Part shown: piece by piece, positions 1 through 7,165 of the stretch
Numbering within the stretch: the stretch's first letter is position 1
Layout of the letters: every line of letters begins with the position of its first letter
Origin: Pseudomonadota bacterium
Lineage (GTDB): Bacteria; SAR324; XYD2-FULL-50-16; JAHJRI01
Reading direction: 5' to 3'
Assembly: GCA_022360105.1 (NCBI GenBank)
Contig: JAKSDL010000145.1
Span: forward strand, 1 to 15,696
Length of the DNA stretch: 15,696 nt
The notes under the pieces: generated by a model
The model's database searches: none
Told to the model about the DNA's origin: nothing
The model's input: the letters and a program-made list of their open reading frames with translations, nothing else
Translations under genes and position numbers: made by a program

Positions 1-1
1 C

Positions 2-97
2 ACCCTATGCTTTTATAAGATGCTCCTTTGGAGCAAATGCCCAAAAGACTCAGTATTAGGTGACCCAGTTGACGAAAACGTTGTAAAAACAACTTAG
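2..97 (+). CDS. possible 3' end of an upstream gene (partial)
   Basis: An open frame enters from the left edge and ends at TAG 95-97, giving about 31 residues that finish DPVDENVVKTT. No domain is recognisable and the stretch is too short to prove coding. It also contains a small hairpin (GCTCC-TTT-GGAGC, 22-34). An upstream gene on the same strand is expected because the next gene is a LivF subunit, normally the last of a transporter operon. It may equally be non-coding leader. Confidence 0.2.
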   Translation, partial: TLCFYKMLLWSKCPKDSVLGDPVDENVVKTT

Positions 98-108
98 CGC
101 TTATCGTG

Positions 109-124
109 CTTGACCCGGAATGAC
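109..124. repeat. half copy of a dispersed CCGGGTCA-type repeat
   Basis: CTTGACCCGGAATGAC matches, in reverse complement, the start of the left arm of the bipartite repeat at 12389-12468. Only one arm is present here, so it is a degenerate or partial copy. It lies in the leader of the ABC gene. Confidence 0.4.
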
Positions 125-179
125 TTAAGATCAAAATCTATTGAATTCATTGTAGATAATGCCATTATTCTAATTAAAA

Positions 180-983
180 ATGCCAAACAACCCAAAACTC
201 TTAATTAATAATATTTCGGTCGTATACTCCGACGTCATACAAGTCCTAAAAGGTGTATCTCTCTCTATCGAAGAAGGTCAGATCGTTTCTTTGGTCGGGG
301 GTAATGGGGCAGGAAAGACCACTACGCTGAAGGCTATTTCCGGTTTGCTAAAGCCTGAAAATGGGAAAGTAACCGAAGGGTCCATTCAATACAATGGACA
401 ATCGATTCAGAATCTGTCGCCGGAGGAAATCACCAGGAAAGGAATCATTCAGGTTTTGGAAGGTCGGCAGGAGTTCAAATATCTTACTATTGAAGAGAAC
501 CTGAGAGTTGGTACGGCTACTCGTTGGGGAAAGCCTTATGCCAAGGATCTTGAATTGGTATATGATCTCTTTCCGGCTCTTGCCAGAAGAAGGAAAACCC
601 TGGCCGGATTCTGCAGTGGGGGAGAATTACAGATGCTGGTGATTGGAAGGGCGCTCATGGCTCATCCCGATCTGCTGATGCTGGATGAACCCTCTCTTGG
701 ACTTGCCCCGCTGCTGGTTCGAGAAATTTTCCGCATCATCAAACGCATCAATGAGGAAAAAAACACAACTATCCTGGTGGTCGAGCAGAATACCAATATG
801 GCTTTGCAAATTGCTCATTATGGTTATGTGATGGAAAACGGGAAAATCGTTCTGGAAGGTGATGCCGGTTATCTTAAGGAGAATCCGGACGTAAAGGAGT
901 TTTACCTGGGATCAAACATGGCAAGTGAAACTAAATCCTACCATGACCTGAAGTCTTACAAACGGCGAAAACGTTGGTTGTAG
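180..983 (+). CDS. livF: branched-chain amino acid-type ABC transporter ATP-binding protein (LivF-like)
   Basis: This is a cytoplasmic ATPase subunit of a HAAT-family ABC importer, which energises uptake of branched-chain amino acids, or in anaerobic degraders often of organic or aromatic acids. Walker A is GGNGAGKT (about 40-47), the signature is CSGGEL (145-150), Walker B is LLMLDE (165-170), the D-loop region is SLGLAP, and the switch is VVEQN, where LivF proteins carry Gln rather than the H-loop His. The signature departs from LSGGEQQ (Leu to Cys, Gln to Leu). The 267 residues exceed the roughly 237 of E. coli LivF because of a basic tail ending KRRKRWL. An in-frame stop at 171-173 fixes the start region; no clear Shine-Dalgarno is visible. 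Partner permease, LivG and binding-protein genes are not in the window, so substrate is unknown. It converges with the next gene, with one base between stops. Confidence 0.88.
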   Translation: MPNNPKLLINNISVVYSDVIQVLKGVSLSIEEGQIVSLVGGNGAGKTTTLKAISGLLKPENGKVTEGSIQYNGQSIQNLSPEEITRKGIIQVLEGRQEFKYLTIEENLRVGTATRWGKPYAKDLELVYDLFPALARRRKTLAGFCSGGELQMLVIGRALMAHPDLLMLDEPSLGLAPLLVREIFRIIKRINEEKNTTILVVEQNTNMALQIAHYGYVMENGKIVLEGDAGYLKENPDVKEFYLGSNMASETKSYHDLKSYKRRKRWL

Positions 984-984
984 A

Positions 985-1638
985 TTATTGCCACTGGTCA
1001 GCAAACTGTTCCGGACCTATGATACTATATCCACGACTCTCCAGCTCGCTTAAGACAGGAGTCAAATCAGCTGTCTGCACTCTGAAAACCAGGATGTAGG
1101 TGTTTTTATGAACAAAACTGGCTGCCGAAACGAAATTTAATCCTTTTTCAAATATCAGCCCTGATACTTCTGCCATCACACCGGGCCTATCTTCAAATTC
1201 AATCGCAAATCGAGATCCACCACGATGCAAGCCCATCTCTTCCACCAAAACATCCAGCATCACACTGCGGTTGATGTATCCGATCAATTTTCCAGACTCG
1301 GTCACTACCGCCAATCCCGGAAGGTTTTTTGTGGCCATGATCTCAGCAGCGCTTTCGATCTCCATTTCAGGGGTAACTGAAATCACATCTTTTCTGATAA
1401 ATTCTTCGACTGTGATATGTGACATGACTTCGGGAAGCTCATGCTTGCTGAGCAGAGTTGCCGGAGAGGGCAATGCTGTTCGAACATCTTCTTTTTGGAT
1501 ATAACCGATTAATTTGCCGCCATCCACAACAGGCAAAGCCCATAACCTTTTCTCTTCCATCAGGTCATTCGCCTCGGTGATGAGCGAGTCTTTGGTTACA
1601 TACACAAGATCGGTAATCATTTTCAAACCAACATACAT
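985..1638 (-). CDS. CBS-domain pair plus ACT domain protein (AcuB-like)
   Basis: A predicted cytoplasmic ligand-sensing protein of 217 residues. Two CBS repeats fill about residues 1-130 (starting MYVGLKMITDLVYV; second repeat around RKDVISVTPEMEIESAAEIM), and an ACT domain follows (about 140-205, FAIEFEDRPGVMAEVSGLI). CBS pairs usually bind adenine nucleotides and ACT domains small metabolites such as amino acids, so a regulatory role is likely; the target is unknown. I chose ATG 1638 because GGGAG lies 7 bases upstream and CBS-ACT proteins normally begin just before this motif. A TTG at 1743 would add 35 residues of unconvincing sequence. It is last in a run of four minus-strand genes, 143 bases after its neighbour, so it may have its own promoter. 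Confidence 0.85.
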   Translation of the reverse strand: MYVGLKMITDLVYVTKDSLITEANDLMEEKRLWALPVVDGGKLIGYIQKEDVRTALPSPATLLSKHELPEVMSHITVEEFIRKDVISVTPEMEIESAAEIMATKNLPGLAVVTESGKLIGYINRSVMLDVLVEEMGLHRGGSRFAIEFEDRPGVMAEVSGLIFEKGLNFVSAASFVHKNTYILVFRVQTADLTPVLSELESRGYSIIGPEQFADQWQ

Positions 1639-1781
1639 GTCTAGTCTCCCGGAAAAAGTCAGAATCGAACTGAATCCATCAATCAGATAATCAGAACCTC
1701 TTTGGTTGCCTTTCATTCTTGATAAAACAACCTGAGTTGACAAGCTTTTTTTCCCGCAGTTGGCGTGATCAGATAGGATGT

Positions 1782-2147
1782 TTACTCTGCTGACGGGATA
1801 ATTTTGGACTGTTGCTCTTTCTGCAATCGCTGTTGTTCCATCATTTTGTTATATTCATCTCGGACGTCCTCTGCGGCTCTTTCCATCGATGCCGGTAGAA
1901 CTTCGATCGCCTCTTCCAGGTTACCGGCATTGAGATGAGCCTGGATGGGTACCGGACCCTGGGGACTGATCAATTCCGCATGCCCAAAGAACATGACGGA
2001 TCGACTGCTGTCATCAGTGCCATCCGGTTTAACTGGAGTTAGTTTCCTGATTGAAGCTGATTGCAAATCGGTAAAAGATTCTTCCCGATAAAGATTTGCC
2101 CGATCTACCACAAATTTGATTCCTGACCCCTGTCCTTTGTTTTTCAT
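1782..2147 (-). CDS. conserved small cytoplasmic protein, function unknown
   Basis: A 121-residue soluble protein with no signal peptide or membrane segment. The N-terminal half (KFVVDRANLYREESFTDLQ, then IRKLTPVKPDG) and the block PQGPVPIQAHL resemble, from memory, a family annotated only as 'cytoplasmic protein' in Desulfobacterota. The C-terminal third is a charged, Gln-rich helix (EYNKMMEQQRLQKEQQSK) that could form a coiled coil. A good ribosome-binding site (AGG, 6 bases before ATG 2147) supports the start. It lies 50 bases downstream of the cysteine-rich gene in the same direction. No enzymatic motif is visible, so no function is proposed. Confidence 0.75.
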   Translation of the reverse strand: MKNKGQGSGIKFVVDRANLYREESFTDLQSASIRKLTPVKPDGTDDSSRSVMFFGHAELISPQGPVPIQAHLNAGNLEEAIEVLPASMERAAEDVRDEYNKMMEQQRLQKEQQSKIIPSAE

Positions 2148-2197
2148 ATCTTACCTGGTTTCAAGTTAATCTTGAGAGTTACTACCCGGTTATTTCC

Positions 2198-2386
2198 CTA
2201 TTTTTCGAAAGTGAAAGGTGACTGGTTTGCATTAAAAAAGGTTCTTTTACATGACTTGCAGCTAAGCTCAGATTCGCCGGTACAGTACTCATTACGACAG
2301 TTAGAGCGGCTTTTGTGACAAACCACGCAACGTAAAACCAGTCGCTCACCACAGATGGGACAATGTTTACCAACAACTTTTTCCAT
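2198..2386 (-). CDS. small eight-cysteine zinc-ribbon-like protein
   Basis: A 62-residue protein with eight Cys in four pairs: C9/C12, C20/C23, C30/C35 and C43/C46. This fits two zinc ribbons or a treble-clef arrangement, suggesting binding to nucleic acid or protein, or a structural zinc role. An overlapping frame (2182-2376) encodes a hydrophobic stretch without this pattern and is judged a shadow. The Cys pattern is the main evidence that this frame is real. No strong Shine-Dalgarno precedes ATG 2386; a hairpin (ACGAAA 2393-2398 with TTTCGT 2403-2408) lies 6 bases upstream of the start. It sits between the P-loop protein gene and the small conserved gene, with gaps of 71 and 50 bases, probably in one transcript. 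Confidence 0.65.
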   Translation of the reverse strand: MEKVVGKHCPICGERLVLRCVVCHKSRSNCRNEYCTGESELSCKSCKRTFFNANQSPFTFEK

Positions 2387-2457
2387 GCTAATACGAAATG
2401 CTTTTCGTTTTTACCGGTCAGTTGCTGGTTGATTCAGATATCAATAAAGGAGACAGA

Positions 2458-3039
2458 CTATCTGTTCAATTGCACCTGCACCGATGAATAAGGTATCCCC
2501 TGTTCTTGAGCGGCTTCAAAAAGTGCCTCCTGCTGTGCGATGGATACGGATTCCAAATCGGCAAAGCCCCTTAAAACAAGTTTCTCTTCACAATACTCTC
2601 TCCATTGTCTGCTTCTTTCCCGATGATGCATTCGTTCCTTGATCTGCTTACCCCTCAATTCCGAGATGAGCACATGAACCGGAAGCTTTTTAACGCGTTC
2701 TACGATCTTTTGATATTCAATATCAAAATTCTTTTCGAACTCCCATTCCAGAATCTTCATGGAAAGATGAAAGCGTTCCAGAATAAAAATCGCTTCCTTT
2801 TTCTGTTCCAGATTCTTTTCCAATTCATCCAGAAACAAGTTCATGAATTCAATCCGTAAAGCCGACACATGTGGAATATGAACGTGTTTCCAGCCCAACA
2901 ACAATTCCTGCTCCAGATAAACATACACTCTGGAAGACTTAAATTGCTGTTTGAGGTATTCCAATAGTGTTGTTTTTCCGGAACCGGCGATACCTTCAAG
3001 AACAATAACTCGCGTGTTTTTGGGGATGTCAATATACAT
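2458..3039 (-). CDS. P-loop NTPase, deoxynucleoside/thymidylate kinase-like
   Basis: A 193-residue soluble protein. Walker A is GIAGSGKTT (16-24), directly after the first beta strand (RVIVLE). ILERFHLS (86-93) sits where nucleoside and thymidylate kinases carry their DR(Y/F/H) substrate-site motif, and an Arg-rich segment (KERMHHRERSRQWREY, about 134-149) resembles a LID region. Known relatives phosphorylate nucleosides or nucleotides in the cytoplasm. The overall match is not close enough to name a substrate, and the gene is not a standard tmk. Start ATG 3039 has only a weak AGG three bases upstream. It is the first gene of the four-gene minus-strand run. Confidence 0.7.
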   Translation of the reverse strand: MYIDIPKNTRVIVLEGIAGSGKTTLLEYLKQQFKSSRVYVYLEQELLLGWKHVHIPHVSALRIEFMNLFLDELEKNLEQKKEAIFILERFHLSMKILEWEFEKNFDIEYQKIVERVKKLPVHVLISELRGKQIKERMHHRERSRQWREYCEEKLVLRGFADLESVSIAQQEALFEAAQEQGIPYSSVQVQLNR

Positions 3040-3353
3040 TGCCTGATTTTAGATAGTGATTGGATGCTCGCTTCCTCTTTTTCAAAACGAAAAGCCAATC
3101 TCACCAATACATGACAGCCATTCCAAAATCAAACCTGTTATTACAATATTTAAGACAAGAAGGATTGTTATCATAAATGCATCATATTCCCAACAGAGTT
3201 GCCTGATACATCTTCAAAAGATGTACCCTTGTGTAGAAAAATGACTATTTACATGTATGAATTTTAGATTTTCGGTCAGTGGCGGCTAATCCGCCTATAA
3301 AATAGGCCGCGAAGCTGCCACGACCTGTAAATCTTAAATCATCAATCTAAAAT
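3040..3353. other. 314-base intergenic region
   Basis: No convincing gene. It holds a small perfect hairpin (TACATCTT 3207-3214, loop CAA, AAGATGTA 3218-3225) and most of the inverted-repeat element listed at 3261-3360. The short open frames here lack protein-like composition. The promoter of the P-loop protein gene (minus strand) should lie near 3060-3150, but no clear box was identified. Confidence 0.5.
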
Positions 3354-3360
3354 CTAAAAT
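3261..3360. repeat. 100-bp inverted-repeat element overlapping a stop codon
   Basis: The termini are perfect 12-bp inverted repeats, ATTTTAGATTTT (3261-3272) and AAAATCTAAAAT (3349-3360). Inside are a GC-rich hairpin (GGCGG 3281-3285 with CCGCC 3291-3295) and partly complementary GGTC-TGGC / GCCA-GACC blocks. The right part contains a 26-base stretch (3329-3354) that recurs exactly at 14187-14212 on the other strand. The element overlaps the last codons and the stop (3354-3356) of the acyl-CoA synthetase alpha gene. It resembles a MITE or REP-type element and may also act as a transcription stop. Confidence 0.65.
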
Positions 3361-4754
3361 ATAAATTGAGCCGCTCTGCGATTCAATATATCCGTTCTTT
3401 CCACCAGGAATCTTGCTGCTCGAATCACCCTGTTAACAGAAGGAAAACCTGGAATCCCAGCTTCAAAAAAGCGTTTCAGGTGAAGATCGGTATAGGGGCC
3501 ATAATTCGTAAAGACAAGAATAGGTTTGGTTGTAATTTCAGAACGTTGAGAAATCAGGGGTACCAGATTATCCGTTATACCAGGAGGAGCAAAAAAAGCA
3601 TTGCAAATAATAATGTCAACACCCGGATCATCCAGCATGGCGTCCAGACTGGCTATGAACATCCTGTCATCCGCACTGGCGGTGATGTCGATAGGATTTT
3701 TTACTGAAGCGAAGTCGAAGGTTTCACGGCGAATCCTTGTTTTCGTGGTTTCTGATATCTGGGCCATTTGTAATCTGGCTCGATTATCTTCGCGCTCGAT
3801 GTAATCGGTACACATGATGCCGTATCCACCGGCAGGGGTAATCACTGCAACCCGATTTCCTTGAGCAGGTTTACTGAGTGAAAGTACCTTGGCGGCGTCA
3901 CACAATTCTTCATCATCATAAACTCGTTGAATCCCGAATTGTTTAAACGCTCCTCCGACCACTTCCCCGGAGCCCGCAAGTTTGCCCGTATGAGAAGCAA
4001 CGGCAGAGGCTCCGCTGGCGGAAATACCTGCTTTCAAAATGACCACTGGCTTTTTCATTGAGGCTTCTTTTGCCAACCTGAGAAACTCTACGCCGTCTTC
4101 AATGTTTTCCAGGTAAAAAGCCAGGCAATTTGTATCCCGATCATTGGAAAAATGCCTGAGAAAATCTGTTTCATTTAAATCTGATTTGTTACCGAGTCCA
4201 ACAAAAGCCCTCATGCCAATTCCAGTGTTACTGGCATATCCTAAAGCTTCCACTCCAACAGAGCCGCTTTGTACGATGGTTGCTATACCACCCCCGTTGG
4301 ATAAAGCCTGATCACCATGCTCCACGAAGATGGTGTCAATTTTCTCTTTTGGCAGGAAGACACCGAGAGAATTTGGACCCAAAATCCGGGTATTGGTATT
4401 TTGGATAATCGTTCGAAGCTCTCTTTCCAATTCAGCCCCTTCCAATCCGATCTCACTGAATCCTGCAGCTACGATGATCACAAACGGGATACCTTTTTCG
4501 ACGCATGATTTTGTAGCGCTTACGGAAATCCTGGCCGAGGTTGCCAAAACCGCCATGTCTATTCCTTCGGGCAGTTCTTCAATGGTTTTGTATGCTTTGA
4601 AGTTAAAAAGGGAATCTTTTTTAGGATTGACAGGATAAAGAACCCGCTCGGATTTTCTTAACAAATCGAAGATGATGTACCCGGTTTTTCCCGGGGTATC
4701 GCTAGCACCAACAATTGCGATGCTTTTTGGATTGAGTAGTCTTTTTAAGTCCAC
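3354..4754 (-). CDS. ADP-forming acyl-CoA synthetase, alpha subunit (stand-alone)
   Basis: A cytoplasmic enzyme subunit that interconverts acyl-CoA + ADP + Pi with acid + CoA + ATP, together with an ATP-grasp beta subunit. The 466 residues comprise a CoA-binding Rossmann domain (NPKSIAIVGASDTPGKTG, 8-25; ILGPNSLG, 124-131) and two succinyl-CoA-ligase-like flavodoxin domains. The phosphorylated His of the family is H255 in ASHTGKLAGS. It is paralogous to the alpha subunit at 10037 but has no beta gene beside it. It may share the beta subunit at 9314 or pair with one elsewhere; loss of its own partner is also possible. The start is GTG 4752-4754 with no clear Shine-Dalgarno, giving the expected N-terminus. 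The stop codon and final residues (QFIF) fall within the repeat element at 3261-3360. The acyl substrate is unknown. Confidence 0.88.
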   Translation of the reverse strand: MDLKRLLNPKSIAIVGASDTPGKTGYIIFDLLRKSERVLYPVNPKKDSLFNFKAYKTIEELPEGIDMAVLATSARISVSATKSCVEKGIPFVIIVAAGFSEIGLEGAELERELRTIIQNTNTRILGPNSLGVFLPKEKIDTIFVEHGDQALSNGGGIATIVQSGSVGVEALGYASNTGIGMRAFVGLGNKSDLNETDFLRHFSNDRDTNCLAFYLENIEDGVEFLRLAKEASMKKPVVILKAGISASGASAVASHTGKLAGSGEVVGGAFKQFGIQRVYDDEELCDAAKVLSLSKPAQGNRVAVITPAGGYGIMCTDYIEREDNRARLQMAQISETTKTRIRRETFDFASVKNPIDITASADDRMFIASLDAMLDDPGVDIIICNAFFAPPGITDNLVPLISQRSEITTKPILVFTNYGPYTDLHLKRFFEAGIPGFPSVNRVIRAARFLVERTDILNRRAAQFIF

Positions 4755-4877
4755 TTTATCTATTCAAATAGGTCAATTTTTGTTGGAATTTATCGATTGA
4801 AGACGATTTTCGTATCTCTTTTTATACTTTCAGCAGATTTCTGACTTGTTTAAAGAAGCAATTTCTGATTTATGCCC

Positions 4878-4918
4878 TATCAAATAAGGAGTTAAAACAG
4901 GTCATTGTTTATTTGATA
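4878..4918. repeat. inverted repeat in AraC-gene/acyl-CoA synthetase intergenic region
   Basis: Perfect 10-bp arms TATCAAATAA (4878-4887) and TTATTTGATA (4909-4918) with a 21-base spacer. It lies in the 260-base AT-rich gap after the AraC-type gene and upstream of the stand-alone acyl-CoA synthetase gene, both on the minus strand. It could be an operator for the downstream gene or a weak stop for the upstream one. No U-tract follows on the minus strand. Confidence 0.35.
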
Positions 4919-5014
4919 AATTCGTTTTAGAGTCTGACTTTTTAGTATCGATAGAGCATACAAGATAGTTCCATAATAATTTCTAAGGGTCTAGAATACT
5001 TTTCAATATAATTA

Positions 5015-5794
5015 CTAATTATCTGTTTTTAAATTGAAATACTGTCCGGGTGTTTTCCCCAGTGCTTTTTTGAACATGGCAATAAACGCGCTGGGACTAT
5101 CATACCCGAGATTAAGGGCCACTGTGGTTACAGCAACATTTTGACCAAGCTGGCGCAAAGCTTCCAAAATTCGAATCTGTTGTTTCCATTGTCTGAAACT
5201 CATGCCCGTTTCCCTGCTGAACAGGCGGGAAAGAGTTCTACTGGTCATTCCGGATTCTCGACTCCATTCATCCATCGACCTGTTATCGGCAGGATTTTCT
5301 TTTAAATGTTCAAAAATGTTCAACAAGCGCGAATCTCGTGGTATAGGAAGATCCAAAGGGTCAACTTTTAACAATTGAATCCGGTCTAACAAAACACTGA
5401 CCAACCTTTCATGCTTTCCACCTAATTCGTACAGTAGCGGTAATTTGGCAAATTCAAGAATCAGTTCCCTTAACAGGGGGGGAATGGAAACCACCATGCA
5501 TCTGTTCTCCATATCACTAATAATATCCGGGTCAAAATATAGGGTCCTCATTAACAACTGCCCCGAACAGTAAATTTGATGATTTGTATTTTCCGGAATC
5601 CATACCCCTCTGAATGGCGGTACTACCCAGATACCTGTTTGGGTGGTCACGGTCATCACTCCTGAGGACGCGTACAACAATTGAGCACGCCAATGCCTGT
5701 GAAAAGGAATAGTGTGACCATCAGGAAAATCCTTTGAAAGGGCAACAACAGGCCTTGGTGTATCGACTATTTCTTTTACAGGGTCTTTGTTCAT
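5015..5794 (-). CDS. AraC-family transcriptional regulator with cupin sensor domain
   Basis: A 259-residue DNA-binding regulator. The N-terminal cupin-like sensor contains HTIPFHRHWRAQLLYASSG (about 27-45), and the C-terminal AraC/XylS domain has two helix-turn-helix units (DEWSRESGMTSRTLSRLF, then TTVALNLGYDSPSAFIAMFK, ending GKTPGQYF). The layout recalls NimR (YeaM) of E. coli, which controls a divergently transcribed MFS efflux gene. The same arrangement is seen here: the MFS gene starts 58 bases away on the other strand. ATG 5794 is preferred over TTG 5797 because AGGA then lies about 8 bases upstream. It probably regulates the MFS gene and itself from the shared gap, and might also act on the nearby hydrolase genes; the ligand is unknown. 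Confidence 0.88.
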   Translation of the reverse strand: MNKDPVKEIVDTPRPVVALSKDFPDGHTIPFHRHWRAQLLYASSGVMTVTTQTGIWVVPPFRGVWIPENTNHQIYCSGQLLMRTLYFDPDIISDMENRCMVVSIPPLLRELILEFAKLPLLYELGGKHERLVSVLLDRIQLLKVDPLDLPIPRDSRLLNIFEHLKENPADNRSMDEWSRESGMTSRTLSRLFSRETGMSFRQWKQQIRILEALRQLGQNVAVTTVALNLGYDSPSAFIAMFKKALGKTPGQYFNLKTDN

Positions 5795-5852
5795 CAATAT
5801 CGTCCTTTTCTCGATACTTTTTGTCTGAATAACGCAAGTAGGATATTAAGCA
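5795..5852. promoter_or_regulatory. divergent AraC/MFS control region
   Basis: Only 58 bases separate the two divergent starts, so both promoters and any operator must overlap here or run into the coding ends. Shine-Dalgarno sequences are visible for both genes: AGGA on the minus strand for the regulator and AGGA at 5840-5843 for the MFS gene. No convincing -35/-10 pair or dyad was identified by eye. Confidence 0.5.
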
Positions 5853-7088
5853 GTGGTGATAGAGTCAATCAAAAATGATCGTTTTCCCTTTAGAGCTTTA
5901 AACTATAACCAAAGGTTTTCATTGAAAAATCTAAAAACCATCATCGTGCTTTCCATCGCTCACTTGGTAACCGACATCAACCAGGGAGCCATTCCGGCCA
6001 TGCTGCCTTTTTTCAAAGCGGAATATAATCTCAGTTATACAGCAGTAACAGCCATCGTGTTTGCTACAAACAGTGCTTCGGCAATTGTGCAACCGATGTT
6101 CGGGATTGCGGCGGACCGCTTCAGCAAAGGATGGTTATTACCTGCTTCCTTGTTTTTGGCTGGTTCAGGTTTAGCGATTACCGGAATAGCCGGAAACTAT
6201 GTTGCCGTTATCTTCCTCGTTATCCTGAGTGGTATCGGTATAGCGGCTTTTCATCCCCAATCAGCCAGGTTGATCAATTTTGCTGCAGGCTCCAGGAAAG
6301 GTACTGCCATGAGTCTGTTTGGTCTTTCCGGAACTCTTGGATTTGCACTTGGACCAATGATAGTTGCAGCTTCCCTGGCCATTTTCGGATTGAGCGGGTC
6401 ATTGTTTTTGATAATCCCGGTCAGTCTTATGGCTATTATAGTCTTAGTCCAGCTTCCCGTTTTTGAGACGCTGGAGAAAGCTTATATTAAAACAAACGGT
6501 CATGGAGTCAAAAGTCAGGGAACCGATCGCTGGGGCGCGTTCTCATTGCTCAGCGTCATCATCATGGGAAGATCAGTGATTTTTTTTGGATTGCTGTCCT
6601 TTATACCGCTTTATTGGATTGGTTACTTCAATAAATCGGTCACAGTTGGAAGTTTTGCTTTGACAACCTTGTTGATTTCAGGAGTGATTGGCAACTTTGC
6701 AGGAGGCTGGGTTTCTGACAAAGTCGGCAGAAAGAAGACAACAGTTGTTAGTTTTTTAATTTTGACAGCAACGCTGCCTTTGTTTGTTTTCACCAGTAAT
6801 CACATCATTGGATTCCTGCTGCTAGTCCCGATCGGCTTCAGTTATTCCGCCACTTATAGTCCGAGTATCGTGATGGGGCAGGAATATCTGCCCAATTATG
6901 TAGGATTTTCTTCCGGAGTAACACTGGGACTGGCCGTAGCATTTGGGGGGATTGCAGCACCGTTTTTTGGAAAAATTGCTGATATTTACGGAATCTGGTA
7001 TGCGATGGCCACGATTGCTGTTTTTCCTATTTTTAACCTGACCCTGTCTTTACTTCTGCCAGGTACGAAATTGCAACCAAGGTCATAA
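5853..7088 (+). CDS. MFS transporter, Fsr (fosmidomycin resistance)-like
   Basis: An inner-membrane major facilitator protein of 411 residues with about 12 hydrophobic segments. The N-terminal segment IVLSIAHLVTDINQGAIPAMLPFFK corresponds to the Fsr-family opening motif. Motif A-like loops are GIAADRFSKGW after TM2 and GGWVSDKVGRKKT in the second half. Family members are proton-driven exporters; E. coli Fsr gives fosmidomycin resistance, but natural substrates are largely unknown. The start is GTG 5853 with AGGA about 9 bases upstream; a second GTG at 5856 is an alternative. It is divergent from the AraC regulator and convergent with the hydrolase pair. It may export a substrate analogue or pathway intermediate. 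Confidence 0.85.
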   Translation: MVIESIKNDRFPFRALNYNQRFSLKNLKTIIVLSIAHLVTDINQGAIPAMLPFFKAEYNLSYTAVTAIVFATNSASAIVQPMFGIAADRFSKGWLLPASLFLAGSGLAITGIAGNYVAVIFLVILSGIGIAAFHPQSARLINFAAGSRKGTAMSLFGLSGTLGFALGPMIVAASLAIFGLSGSLFLIIPVSLMAIIVLVQLPVFETLEKAYIKTNGHGVKSQGTDRWGAFSLLSVIIMGRSVIFFGLLSFIPLYWIGYFNKSVTVGSFALTTLLISGVIGNFAGGWVSDKVGRKKTTVVSFLILTATLPLFVFTSNHIIGFLLLVPIGFSYSATYSPSIVMGQEYLPNYVGFSSGVTLGLAVAFGGIAAPFFGKIADIYGIWYAMATIAVFPIFNLTLSLLLPGTKLQPRS

Positions 7089-7098
7089 TTGTTTTTTC

Positions 7099-7155
7099 AC
7101 CACAGAGACACAGAGTGTTGAATTATTACCCCTCTGTTCTCTGTGCCTCTGTGGT
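7099..7155. terminator. CACAGAG-type inverted repeat between convergent genes
   Basis: The arms are ACCACAGAGACACAGAG (7099-7115) and CTCTGTGCCTCTGTGGT (7139-7155), 16 of 17 bases complementary, with a 23-base spacer. Six T's precede the left arm and TTAATTTTC follows the right arm, so the stem could end transcription in both directions between the MFS gene (stop 7088) and the hydrolase gene (stop 7166). This sequence type is, from memory, a common dispersed intergenic repeat in several bacterial phyla, so it may be a repeat used as a terminator. Confidence 0.65.
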
Positions 7156-7165
7156 TAATTTTCTA

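Noticed and set aside
1639..1743. N-terminal extension of the CBS-ACT protein from TTG 1743
   Set aside because: The extra 35 residues do not look like CBS sequence, and ATG 1638 has a good Shine-Dalgarno at the expected domain start.
2182..2376. Alternative frame of 64 codons over the cysteine-rich gene
   Set aside because: It lacks the regular Cys pairs and looks like a frame shadow of the zinc-ribbon gene.
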